Shown: positions 22,671-34,936 of the stretch, piece after piece
Layout of the letters: each line of letters starts with the position of its first letter
Numbering within the stretch: position 1 is the stretch's first letter
Source: Malachius bipustulatus
Lineage: Eukaryota; Arthropoda; Insecta; Coleoptera; Melyridae
Length of the DNA: 64,000 nucleotides
Assembly (NCBI GenBank): GCA_910589415.1
Contig: OU342634.1
Coordinates: 17,047,144 to 17,111,143, forward strand
Direction of reading: 5' to 3'
The notes under the pieces: model-generated
Databases searched by the model: none
What the model saw: the letters and a program-made list of their open reading frames with translations, nothing else
What the model was told of the DNA's origin: nothing
Made by a program: the position numbers and the translations under genes

Positions 22671-25600
22671 ACGGCGTTACCTGTCGGAAGGAATTTCATG
22701 GTTGATATCTTATACCAAAACATATAGACTTCAATGGAAGGCCGAGAAGTGTCAACAGATTTTGTTCCACTTGCCAGGGTTAATACGTCAAGCCAAGAGG
22801 ATTACGAAAGGATCGCTCGTGGTGAAATCTGCATACTAACAGCAATCCGGATGCCTTAAAATACGTGTGGGGGACTACAAACAAGCATTTTTGTCATTTT
22901 GGATGCACAATACATAAGGAAATAGAAATTTATTTTCTGGAAGCCTCGTATTATATTTATTTTGTAGGCGCGAGGGTTGTTAATCTATTCACATTATCAA
23001 CATGTTAACCTAAATAAATAAATATTAACTCTGATTTTATAATACAAAACTATCCATATATAACGTAAAAATATGTAGATTAACAATGTATTATTATATC
23101 TATAGTATTGGACAACAACACCAGAAGCAAAAGCTTGAAAATTTACGCATACGAGAGGCGCCTTAATAAGACATAAAATTTCATTCCGCAAATCCCCTGG
23201 TATACATCGTATCATATCTGATATCCCACAGGCATATTGCCAAGCTTCACAGCGGAGGGTCGAGTTTAGAGGTAAGTAATATAAATATTTAGAGGAAGGA
23301 TTTTTATCTCCCGTTTAAGAGGGGGTGAGCTGACACCGAGATGATATCTATGTAAATTTCAATTCTTGTTAATTTAACAACGGAAAGCGGGAGAGGTATT
23401 TGACGGTCTTCATTCAAACGAATGCTGCAGGGATGCACATGTTTGCCTTCATGTCGCTCTAATGCCCTTATTGTCAAAGTACCTCTCAACGTTCAGAGAC
23501 AACAATAATGCTAATGGAAAATCAGCGCATTTGCATCATCAATACCGTGAAATGACGTATTGTGAATTTAGCGATGATAGAACAATAATAAATTATTGAT
23601 GAATAGCAATAGCATAATAGCTCGTCACATCGTTAGTACTTATGAAAAATTATGAACATAACAATGCTTGTGCTCTACCCCTACATCACCTGTATTTTTT
23701 TATATAGAAAATGATAGCTGTTCCGGAAAAATGCCGTTTATCTAAACTTCAAAATTATAAAAAACATGCAATTTTGAGGTAAATCTGGGCGAAGTTCCTA
23801 AGATAGTAACTAACCTACATCCATAATGTCAGTTATGAAAAAAAAATGCATTTTTATTGGGTTGGCTGAAGGGTGATTATACAAGTGTCCCAGAAGGCAT
23901 GGATCAAACAAAATCCAGTGGTAGAGGGGGTGATTTGGAAAAAAAAATCCCATAAGCAGTGTTCCGAGTGTTTACAGTTTTCGAGTTATTTGCCATTTTA
24001 TGGTTTAAAAAAAATGTTACATTGAAAACAAAAAAAGGGAAAAAAATTGCTTCTTTTTTGTAAATAAACTTCTACGCTAAAATGTTAAAAAACAACGTTT
24101 TATTCTTCCAATATTTTTCTTCGATTTAAAAATAAAATTGCCGTGATCATGAAAAAATAGCGCACAGAAAACGTGAACATTGCTCAGAAAAACTTCTGCG
24201 TTTTTTTCCCTTACTGGCTAATGTCACGTTTTTCAGGCAAAAAAAAATTGGGAATATTAGGAACATTGAAAAAATTGACAAATTTCTGTCGTGTACTTCG
24301 AATTATTTACCATCATTGATATGAATTTTTAAATAAATATTTCTAGCAGTTTTATCTGTAAAATGTCACCGTCACATTCGGTAACATTTATAAAGCAAAC
24401 CCTCTATAAAACTTGTTCCATCACAACTCTCTATAAAGCAAGCCATCGAAAAAATTGATTTTGTAAAACTACAAGTTCATTAGTATACAAAATGTATTAA
24501 ATTACGGTCTAAGAAAATCCTCGATTGTTTATATTATTAAAAAAAATCTAAAAATTATCCATAATGTCAATTCAATAATAATTATTTTTGTAAGAAATAT
24601 AGTAATTCAAGCATCAAATTAAATCTAATAAGTGAATGGATATTTAATTTATCATACTCAATTCAGAAAAATGATAACTTAATAGAAAAGTTGAGCCCAA
24701 ACTATGAGCGCAAAGTAACATTTCTCGCACTAAACTCGTTCTTAAAATAATAATAAATTTTCCTTGAATTCCTTGATTTTACTCTAATTAGAAAAGCTAA
24801 ATCAAATTCATGGGAAACACTTTTTTCCTCGAATTTTTATTACATAAGTACTCAAATTTTACAAGAGGATATTATTACCAAGGGAACCATTAATCTTAAT
24901 TACAAGAAACGTGCCATAATACAAAGTTCTTCAAATTACAGAACTTTGAAGATATTAGGTACACCTGTACACATCTTAGTAAGCTTACGCCGATAATTTA
25001 TTCAGTGCTCTCTACTTTCTTTCAATAATATACAGTAGAGAGAAAGCAGTTTATGTGTATAGTGAAACCCCGATAAAACTTTTTATTTATTATACCTACT
25101 ACTACTTTTAGAAGAAGCTATTTAAAAAAAAACACGATTTGGATTAAACAAGAAAAATTACTCATACTTTTATTACTTCGAAATATTAATTTATATCGAC
25201 TTGCTCAAAATTTTGTAGAAACGGCACGGCTATGAGAAGCAAGCAACTAGCAATCATCTATTCTCAAAATATGAATATCTTCTCATAGCCTAGCTAAAAT
25301 CACACACCAATACTTGCAGCTTTTCAAATGAAAAGTGGACCTCAGCTAACAGAGCTCAAAGCCAATGCCCGGTCTATAATATTAAAGCCCATGGGGGAGA
25401 GTATTTTACTAAGCCGTCAATTAATCTTTCCGAGCTCGTACTGGCGAATTAAGGTGTAAACTTAGATGCAATAAAGTCTCGTTAGATCTGACAGTTTGTG
25501 TAACGTCCCTACGCCCGACTGAACACCTGTACACATAGGGAGTACACCCTGATGTATTTGGGGGGTATCTTTATTTATGGCCTCGGGAAATAGTAAAACT

Positions 25601-26524
25601 CCCAATGTAGAAAACCCTCGGAAAATGCAATATGAAACATCTAATTGGTTGCGGAATTCCTCCTCTTTATGGTTTTTCTTGAGGGGGGAAAGTGAGAATA
25701 CTGCGCCAGTAATTTAAATGAAAAACGGCCTATTTTCTGCTCGGTAATTAACTTTGTTCCATTATGAGATGATACTAATAGAAAAAATATGAAAAATGTA
25801 CAAAATATCAAAACTATTAGGTTACTTAATTAGTTACTTAGTTTAGAATTAATATGTTATTTTTCGTTATGACACTCGTCGTCTTAAGCTATAGCTTATA
25901 CATATAGAAAAATTCTAGCTGGTGGTAAAATAAACGAATTTGAAAAACCTAATGAGTTACCTACATTACAAGGCGCCACATCTGACAACACCGACATAAT
26001 GCCAACGTTCTGAGACTAGCAAAAACTTAATTGTTTCATGTTTAATTATGTAACGTGACTATAATAGCATTGTTTACTCTGAAAAAGCAGAGTTTACTAC
26101 TATGGGAAAGTAAGTACTTTCCAGTTTCAAGAAATACCCATGCAGGTTGTTTTTCTGCCAAGAAAATATACTGCCGACTACACACAATTAGTTGATATAC
26201 TTCACTTGAAATAATTGAACCGGAGTTGTCTCTCGGAGAGGAAAGATACAAACAACAAAGCTACATATTTCAGTTACTCGCAGCTCTAAATATTATTGAA
26301 ATTATGATACAATTATTATTATATGAAAATTTCAATCATAAGTTGTCGTTTTCAGGATAATTACTATGAAGTCATTTTCTACTTAATCAATAATTATTAT
26401 TAATTACATTCATATACAATAATCCATAGGTAACTACCAATGAGTTTCGTGCACAAGTCTTCTGAATTATTAAATTAATTCAGTTCAGTTTTGTATAATT
26501 CCCATATTATGATGAATAATATGG
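22671..26524. other. Intergenic; nothing recognised apart from a possible element half
   Basis: AT-rich throughout. No frame longer than about 75 codons is credible. See 23868-24370 for a possible element end. Confidence 0.6.
23868..24370. other. Possible half of a decayed CAGGTGTCCC-type element
   Basis: TTATACAAGTGTCCCAGAAGG at about 23878 resembles the CAGGGTGTCCC ends of the foldback elements. AT-rich, non-coding sequence with A runs follows. I found no matching inverted end. Confidence 0.3.
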
Positions 26525-26551
26525 ATATAATAATAATAATAATAATAATAA
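26525..26551. repeat. (TAA)n microsatellite
   Basis: About nine uninterrupted TAA/ATA units, ending at a GC-rich boundary (GCGGCGCGGCCCGG). Confidence 0.9.
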
Positions 26552-27190
26552 GCGGCGCGGCCCGGCACAAAAGAATGTACGTGACCTTTTCAAGGTCAAA
26601 ATTGTCTCCTCCACTCCTTCCCTTCATGCCAAAAACATTTTGAAAAAAAAGCGGATTCTTGTTTCGCGTGCCAGCGGCGGATTTTTCACGAACGTTGCTT
26701 CGGAAAGGATTCATTGTGTTCCGGGCAAAAAAAAACAAAACGCCGTTTAATTTTTTGCGCTGCGCCTCTTCGGAGTCAAGTTATGGGGGTTTTAAGAAAC
26801 TTTGAACTTTCGCTCTCCCTCCCCTCCAACTTATCCCACCACTCCTCCCAACGGGCCATGAAAACACATCAAAATACCCTTCTAACAAACATTAGCTGTA
26901 CCCCCTACATGCACTACCATCCAAGAAAAAAACCATTCGAATTTTTTGTTCGCACCGAAATTCGATATATGTATTTCACGAACAAGTGTATATCCCGATC
27001 GACTTCCGCCTGGAACGAGCTTACGTGTTCTGCCAAGCTCTTCCTTTTTGGGAAGGACAATTTCTTCGGTTGGATCAAAATTGACGGAGCAATCCACGAA
27101 AAACCGATATCCCGTACTTTACAATGGCCCCTACCCATCGCCCTCCCGCCCCCTGGTTTGTTGGAAGGTGAGTGGGGAAATTGAGCTGGG
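26552..27190. other. GC/CpG-richer block with nuclear-receptor-like palindrome; no supported gene
   Basis: Base composition rises sharply after the TAA microsatellite. TGACCTTTTCAAGGTCA (26582-26598) is an everted pair of AAGGTCA half-sites of the type bound by orphan nuclear receptors such as FTZ-F1. Long frames are open on both strands (for example + to 27184), but none has a recognised domain and they overlap each other. This may be an enhancer, promoter or first exon, or an old insertion. Confidence 0.35.
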
Positions 27191-27578
27191 GCTTCACTTA
27201 GTCGATCAGGAAAAAAAAATTGAAATAGGACATCCGCATGAACTCCAGGCTTTTTTTCCCGATAATACCATAATACAAATTGTTACAGAGCATCGATAGA
27301 TCATTCGTTTTGAGACTTACAACTCGCTCGACTTACAGTGATTTTGAAATAACTGGTAATCGAATAACGGTTACAGTAAGTAACAGTTAAATCCTAACAA
27401 GTTTTATCGAAGCTATTTTAAAAGGGATGAAAATAAATACATTTGCAGGTAGAAATTATTTAAGAAAAATTCAGAGCACACATTTTGAATTTATTTCTAT
27501 TTTTAATACTTCAAGGAGTGTGGGCGGGCTCAAAGCACGAAGAACTTATAAAAACACTCTGTTGATGTTGATACATAT

Positions 27579-27603
27579 CATGGTGTAAGATATCTGCACC
27601 GTG
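27579..27603. repeat. Short palindrome CATGGTGTAAGATATC.., copy 2
   Basis: Shares GGTGTAAGATATCT and a CACCGTG-type end with 8301-8327, and is likewise palindromic with small changes. Confidence 0.55.
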
Positions 27604-29915
27604 GTTGATATACAATTAATGAAAATCTTGTTTTTTCGTTATATTCTGTTACGATTTTATAATTTATTATGTTTTCATTATAAGTATTATATTATTGTTA
27701 TTATTTACGACAATTCTTAGTATTTTGGCACTCTACGAGTATATAAAAAATATATGGGAGGGTGTTTCTTTATACCAACATTTATTAATGTAAAGTATAT
27801 GAATATGAATAGAAAATTAGATTTACCTACGTAATCTTATTATAATTTAATAAGTGATAGACATTATTGTTATCAAAGGGTCTTCGTCTAGAATCTAGAC
27901 ACGCTTCTGGTTGGCGGTGTTTTCCAATTCCGTGAGGGTATACTCGTATAGTATATGGAGACAATCGATTAGCCTTTAGGGTTCCTAGGTGGCTGTTTAC
28001 AGGTCGCATATATACGATCTTCCCTATTAATAAAAGGGCCGTGGGATATTACCATCCGCAATGCCGGAATAAATGAATAATCCTGATTGCTTGTTATTTC
28101 AGTCAGATGATATTACCAGCCTGAATTTTATACGAGCGGATGATAACAGGGATAAATTATTAACCTCTGCAATACATTCACATTCATTTTCATTTCTTGG
28201 CGTAGGTACCTAACTGTTCAACATCCATTAAATGTACCGCGAATATTTATGCTCTTTCTCTGATGATTAATTCCAGGTAGGTACAATATGTAGGTATATT
28301 CCAGGGAATGCCCAATAAAACGGCGCCAGCCGCCGCCGCACTATTTATTAACCAATTTCAAAGAGTAGGTAACAAAAAAATGACGCGTACTGTAAGAATT
28401 TCTAGCATTATTTGCGGTCTGTGGTTCTTTAACATGGATATAATAACGACTAGGACGAAAACTGCTTGGTTGCTAAAAACTTTAATTGTTCATTAGATCC
28501 CATTAATGATTCATATATTATGATTATGAATTTAATGAACCATGATGAATTATAACAATGTAGATCCATTACTAAAGTATCGAGTTTCAAGCAACCAGGC
28601 CAATAATAGTCTCAAGTGGTTGTTTGGGCTTGGAATCGTCAGACAAAGAGAGTGGCAGGGTTATTACAGTTACTGCTAATTAGTATGTATAGGTATTAGT
28701 ATAAAAAGTAGAATTTTTAAATATTTCAATTAAAAATGTATACTGATAACCAATGTAAGACTAATTAATTAACCTTCTATTCAGCCTGTAATAATTAACA
28801 ATGTACTTAATTAAGTAGGTTGAAAATTTTTCAACATCCATGATAAGAGAAACCTCCAAGGCCTTGGTTTTTTTTTTATTCGTTAACATTCTATTCAGCC
28901 AGCCAAGAATATTATTAAAATAAAGGAGACCCAAATACATATTGAAAAAATAACAAACGGACTTTATTCCCATTATCAAAATTTCATGATATCTACTTTA
29001 ATAAGCATTCGACTAAGAACAAAAGAACAAAAAATGAAACTTAAAAAAAAAAGTTTACCTCTTTGATTGCTTTTAAAACGAACTTCTCTTGAGTCTCTTC
29101 TTTGTCTCACTAAATACTTTCAACCTAAATAAACTAAAATTTTACAACTGGGCCGATAATAATTGAAATAAATTTTTTACCAAACTAATGGGTGTTCATT
29201 TAGTAACACTTCCGCTGTTGGCTGTGGAAATTGTGCATAATGTAGGAACTTCGATTCGGTACGTCGAATATATGAAATATCCAATCAGTAGAGAATAGTA
29301 AGTAGGCTAGCTTATTCGACTTTTATTAATAGTGATACGTAATAACGGTTACTTACTGTAGCTGTTATTCGCTTATAGGTTATTTCATCACTGTAATTTT
29401 ACTACGAGTATTTATTGCTGAGCCTGCTGCTTACAAATCGAGTGATTAGTGAAAGTATTGCTACTCGAAGACAATACTGACCGATAAAATTTTTGACAAA
29501 AGCTTTTTCTAAATTTTAAAATATAACAAAACAGTTTTCAGAAAGATTTTCTGCAGATTCTGCTAGCTTGAATGTTTTGAGCTTGAATTTGGGAGTCTGA
29601 TTAACGAAGACAAGTGGTCGAGAGGAGAAGTTCATCGAGATAAATAATAAAATAATACACCCCAACTGTCACAAATATGATACCGCGTAATAAAATGTGT
29701 CCAGGAGGGTGGAGGGCACTTCACTCTGCTCAGCTCTTAAATTATTTAATCATTAATTTTATTTGGCAAATTTTATAAAAACGTGGATTAAGTGAGAACC
29801 TATTTGTTTAATTAGGTAACCTTCTTGAATGTTTCTACAACTTTGTAATATATCTGACTTAACAAAAACCAGAGTTGAAAAAAGTGGATATACTAGGACA
29901 AAAAAAAACATATTT

Positions 29916-29970
29916 GCTGTCAAGGCCTACTCCAAACAGATTCCTTTTCGAACGCCCTTTCTAATATTAA
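29916..29970 (-). repeat. Dispersed repeat end, copy 2
   Basis: On the minus strand reads AGGGCGTTCGAAAAGGAATC then TGTTTGGAGTAGGCCTTGAC, matching 8499-8545. Confidence 0.5.
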
Positions 29971-31399
29971 CAAAAATTACAGCAATGCCCAAAATAACGA
30001 CCTGATGCGGTTTCAGGTCAGGTAATAATAACCGTAATAATGGTTGGCACGAGTTTATAGAATTTGCAAGCTTTTCATTGACTTATTTATTTATTTACCG
30101 TTTAGGTAACTTATAAACAGCTTGCAACTCCGGTTCTAATGACAGGCATTTATATAGTTAATAATAAAAATTTATCTTGTTTCATCATCATTTTTAGTCT
30201 TCTCTAATTCCTTGTAACTAGGAGGGAAAACTTCTGTAGGCCTCAGGCAAAAACGCAATTGATCGACATACTTTTGAACGCAAGGCTATGTGATTAAAAG
30301 TTGTATCAATTAATTATCCTCTTGCTTCTTTGTCGCTTTATTTTAGGATTAACTATCTTATAAAAACTCTAATTAATGAACAAAATTTTAAGCACTTATT
30401 TTTCTCGCATCCTTAACATAATTTGGAAGCTTGAATCTTCTGGTAAATGTTATAAAACCATTTTAAAATAATGAAGATGAAACTCCAAGCGAAATGAAAT
30501 AAGAGTTACAGGGTTACAAATAGGATACAATCAACATTTGTTACGTGCACCAGATGCAATAAGTATAAGGAGGAGTTCGAAACGATCGATCTCTTCTTCT
30601 ACGTTCTTACTTCTCTTTGACGATTATCCTGAAGAGAGAATATCTACAATATTTTTCTTGTACCGAGTGTCCATCAGTATCTCATAAAATGAAGATTCAA
30701 ATAATATTGTACAAATTGTACAATTTTTTTCGATATAATTTTCAAGGTCCTTTACATAGGTACTTAAAATCTTAAAAAAAAAACAGGCCAACGCATAACT
30801 AACACTAATATTAATAAAAAATTAAGACTTTTATGGGGAAAAAATGACCCACAACTTCTTACATTATTTAATTTGACATACATACCATATTATTAACATC
30901 CAGTTGGATTTCAATCACAGAGGTGTTCATCTTGGTTGCAAGAAGTCTGTTACATACAAAACGTAACATACGAAATATTATTCGCTATTTTCAGTAGCGT
31001 TTCTAACTATCTAACTAGTATTTTTAATGACCAAGCAATTATTTTAAATTAATTTAGATGCTTACCTACCTATACCTACTATTAATTATTATGCTGTCAT
31101 GCATTTGATGCTTACATGCATTTCTGACGTTCCGGGAGTAAAAGTACCTAATACAGTGGAATTTTATAATTATTTGAGTTTATTAACTCCATTATGTTTG
31201 AGACAATCAGATTATTTATTATAACTCTACTTTGTCTACTTGGTGTGACGAAAGGTCTTCCTAATCAGGACTATTAAGGCCTGGGTCCAAAAAGATGAGA
31301 CCCAATAACTATTGGGGGCAACACCAGGCTGGAAATAGACCCATACTGTCCATAGCCGATTTGATAGAGTAGGCTGAGACAACATGATCAAACCATAGC

Positions 31400-31642
31400 C
31401 TACTGGTTAGAGTGCTCATCAGCAACAACAGTCTGAACAAACGCCTACAACTTTATGGGTGTCCTTATGGCACCTACAACTGTCCCAAATGTGAAGCAAG
31501 AGACGAGCACTCCTCAGAATCAATATCTTTGGCTCAGAGACAGGCACTACAAGAGAAAGGAATGGAACTCTCCTTATGGAGTTACGTCTTGGTAGTCTTG
31601 GTACCCACAAGCTGGAATGGCGAAAAGTCTTTGGTGGCCTAG
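31400..31642 (+). pseudogene. Possible retroelement C-terminal fragment
   Basis: The frame reads LVRVLISNNSLNKRLQLYGC, then NCPKCEARDEHSSE. The layout (TR-L-TGHN-LN-L--G, then C-x-x-C and H) resembles the region after RNase H in I/Jockey-type ORF2 proteins. The final Cys cannot be placed and the downstream part is not convincing. No flanking RT or RNase H was found. Confidence 0.35.
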
Positions 31643-31797
31643 TCGCTTGGGGTGCATAACCTCTTTCCACTATATCTATACCTTAGCATGGAGGGAGAGT
31701 TTCTTCCATAGAATACTGCGGAGTACCTCACGTTTCTTTCCTTTTGGGATTCTACTATTTATGTGCATATGTTACAGCCCAAACTGTTATTTAAGAC

Positions 31798-31836
31798 AAA
31801 CTAGTTTATCCTAAGTGCGTTCGGATAAACTAGTTT
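31798..31836. repeat. Perfect 14-bp hairpin, AAACTAGTTTATCC
   Basis: AAACTAGTTTATCC (31798-31811) and GGATAAACTAGTTT (31823-31836) flank an 11-nt loop. A third AAACTAGTTT lies at about 31868. It adjoins a triplicated repeat at 31.9-32.57 kb and could be an element end. Confidence 0.7.
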
Positions 31837-31890
31837 TGCCGGATTTTAATTTTTAATATTTCTGGCCAAACTAGTTTGTTCTAGTCCAAC

Positions 31891-32570
31891 AACTTTGGTG
31901 CAAAAACTAAATCAAATGTCATGAATTTTACTACTACTTGTTGACGTGAACCGATTTGTCAAATGTCAAACATGATGTTGCAGTCGCTGTCAACTACAAG
32001 TTTTTAAATAGCATTGGGAGGAGGTCGAGTAAGACCCCATTTTAAGATGTTTCAATAATATTATGTGCACAAAAACTATGTAAATTGTCAATTTTGACAG
32101 AATGAGCACGTTTCAAAATCCCTAAATTTTGATCCTAATGAGATAGAACTTTGGTACAAAAACCAAATCCAATGACTTCAATTTTACTACTTTTTGACGT
32201 AAAACTGATTTGTCAAATGTCAAAGATAACGTTGCAGTCGCTGTCAACTTCCAAATTTTGAGGGACATTGAAGGGGGGAGGCGTGTGAGACTTCATTTTA
32301 ACATTTGATACATGTCTTAAATTTTGACGACTCGGCTCAAAATTTGAAGAGGGTGGGTGGAACTATAAAAACCCCCATCGACAAATAGAATATAAAAATT
32401 GAAGACTAACATAATTTTTGTGTAGATAATTAAAATACCTTTAAAATTAGGTCTTACACGACCCCTCTTCCTACCATGCCCCTCAAAATTTTTAAGCTGA
32501 CAGTGATTGCGACGTTATCTTTGACATTTGACAAATCAATTTTACGTCAAAAAGTATTAAAATTCATGCC
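31891..32570. repeat. Repeat present twice direct and once inverted
   Basis: Unit 1 is 31891-32046, unit 2 is 32148-32301, and unit 3 is inverted at about 32441-32570. Shared landmarks are ATTTGTCAAATGTCAAA, GTTGCAGTCGCTGTCAACT, a G-rich GGGAGG segment and GA(C/T)..CATTTTAA. Units 2 and 3 face each other and could form a hairpin. No coding content. Confidence 0.7.
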
Positions 32571-33170
32571 ATTTCACCCCTACAGGGAACTGAGGGATGA
32601 TTGAAAATAAAATCAAAATTTACATCTGCTTACCTTTCATAGTGTGTAGGTATGTTGCACTAGCAGAAAAGTAATATTTACCTGGAAAAAAAGAAACAGT
32701 CATTAAAAATTACATATTGATATATGTAAACAATACAACAAAACGAACGTTTATTTGAGTTTGGTAGGTATATTGCTTCATTTTTTGTAAAGTACAGAAC
32801 TAAAAAAGAACATAACGTCTGGATCTGTTGAGTTAAAACAGGCAAGATAGGTTAATTCGAAATATAAAAAATTACCTAGTAGATCACTGTGTATAGAATT
32901 TTTTTATTATATTTATTAAAGCGTTGCAAGCGGCCGATTACGAATGACCAGGGGCATAACAGAGATGAATTTAAAATACAAAAAAAAATCATATCAATTG
33001 TGTACCTAATCATTTATAGGACCATAGAATGTCAACTATTTTTTTATACATACAGTATAAAAAATTATATAGGCCCAAACAATACAAATCTGGAATTTAG
33101 TGGTATAAGTAGAAGAAAGAAGAAAAACTTTGTTTTTTTTTCGACACAAGGGTAGAAATCCGTTCTTATG

Positions 33171-33701
33171 TACAGGGTGTTAAGAAAATGACGGATAAAC
33201 TCTTCAGTACATTGCAGGGGACACTCAGTAGAGTACGGGAAAAATAATTGAAAAAATTCTGGTCTTCAATTTGGTGAGATAAAAAATGCCAAAGTTAACA
33301 TTTTACTATGTTTGTTTTTCGGTCTTTGCAAAAACTAGATGATTTTGCATATATAAAAAAGGTACTTTAATCGTTATCAATTAAAAAAATTGCTTAAGAT
33401 GTATTACTGGCTTGGAAAATTTAATAAGAATTTTTTTTTTCTTTTCTAAGATGCTGAAAGAAAAAGCATTTGGCAACAACGGGTTTGATACCTCGACTAC
33501 CTGGATTGTTAGAAATTAGACGAAATTACCAAATACCAACTGTTATCCTGTTAAACGTTGCCAAATTTATTGTTCAATATTTTGCTTATATCTTTTCAAA
33601 TGTAGCTCTGGATTTCTTGAAATTATTTTTCCCGTACTTTACTGAGTGTCCCCTAAAATGTACTGAAGAGTTTATCCGTAATTTTCTTTACACCCTGTAT
33701 A
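33171..33701. mobile_element. MITE with about 85-bp terminal inverted repeats
   Basis: The left end TACAGGGTGTTAAGAAAATG at 33171 and the right end, reading ATTTTCTTTACACCCTGTA to 33699, are inverted copies. They continue through CGGATAAACTCTTCAGTACA and GGGGACACTCAGTA to GTACGGGAAAAATAATT. Beyond that the arms diverge. A + strand open frame over the right half is fortuitous. Confidence 0.8.
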
Positions 33702-33929
33702 ATCAAAATTACGACTTGCACTAAGTTGGTTTATTCATGGAATCTTACAAGTTCATAAATCGCTATAAAATTACGCATTTGGTAATTTTTTTATTTAGTT
33801 TCATATGTATGTTTGATATTTTCATATGGAGTACCTAAATACCCGCAGAGGAAAGTTAAGTTGCGTGTTCACAGGTCTGGTAGTAAAACTATAAATTCCC
33901 TATCACTAATAATAATTAATGCTCCCTAA

Positions 33930-34936
33930 TACAGGGTGCACCATGTATCCTTCTCTATATTGCTATCTCCTGAACGCTAAGAGATACAAGGTCGGTTAAA
34001 TTAGAGAAAAGATGCGCAGTTTTGTGGCCATCTCGAATTCGTAAAAACATGCAAGATATCTGTGACCGTTCCTGAAATATCCTGAAAAAACTGAAAAATC
34101 GAGATTTCTTATTTTCCTCATATCTTTTTTATTATTGGAAATTAATTAATAATTTTTTGTAGGCTTACATAAGCCGTTAAGAGCTATCCATCTGACATTT
34201 CAAAAATTTTCAAGGCCTACTAGATCCAAGAGTTTTCACAGACAACTTTCGTTTTTCTTATGGCCGCCATATTATTTTTTTATGTCGTTCGATATGAAAA
34301 AAATTATGGAAACCAAAAATTAATAAACTTCAAAAAAAAATTTTTAAATTTTTATTCTTAATTATTTCAAAGAAAAACCTAATAAAAAATCGTCGAAAAA
34401 CGTCAACATTTGTAAAAATACGCCGAAATAGTGCTTGCCTTATGGTTTTTTAACTTATCTATGAAATTCGGTCTAAAAATGTGTCTTTTTTGTAAAGAAA
34501 AAAGAAGAATAAATTTTTTTTTATTTATTTTTTGAAGTTTAACAATTTTTAGTTTTTATGATTTTTTTATACCAAACAACATAAAAAAAAACACTATGGT
34601 GGCCATAAGAAAAACGAAAGTTGACTATGAAAATTCTGGTATCTAGTCGGCCTTGAATATTTTTGAAATGTCAGATGGGTAGCTCTTGCCGACTTATGTA
34701 AGCCCACAAAAAATTATTCATTAATCTCCAATAATAAAAAAGATATGGCAAAAATAAGAAATCTCGATTTTTCAGTTTTTTCAGGATAATTCAGGAACGT
34801 CACAGATATCTTGTATGTCTCGACGGGATCGAGATGGCCACAAAATTGCGCTCCTTTGGATTTGTTTAACCGACCCTGTATCTGTTAGCGTTAGGATATA
34901 GCAATATAGAGAAGGATACATGGTGCACCCTGTATA
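33930..34936. mobile_element. Foldback element, about 470-bp arms
   Basis: TACAGGGTGCACCATGTATC at 33930 pairs with GATACATGGTGCACCCTGTA ending at 34934. The arms contain GAGATACA(A)GGTCGGTTAAA, a CATAAGCCG segment, CTAGATCC and TTCTTATGGCCGCCATATT, with reverse complements in the right arm. The loop is near 34430-34470. The internal core matches that of the 5.9-7.6 kb palindrome and of 1-550. Confidence 0.85.

Larger units (their letters stand above)
27191..31399. other. Intergenic; short repeats only
   Basis: Contains the 25-bp palindrome at 27579 and an inverted repeat end at 29916. Weak inverted similarity (GCTTGGTTGCT / AGCAACCAGG) lies around 28460-28600. No gene is supported. Confidence 0.6.

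Noticed and set aside
26714..27184. 156-codon open frame on the + strand
   Set aside because: Begins at a non-ATG codon, overlaps open frames on the other strand in a GC-richer block, and has no recognisable domain.
28460..28600. Inverted repeat GCTTGGTTGCT / AGCAACCAGG as a MITE
   Set aside because: Only short, interrupted complementarity; element ends cannot be defined.
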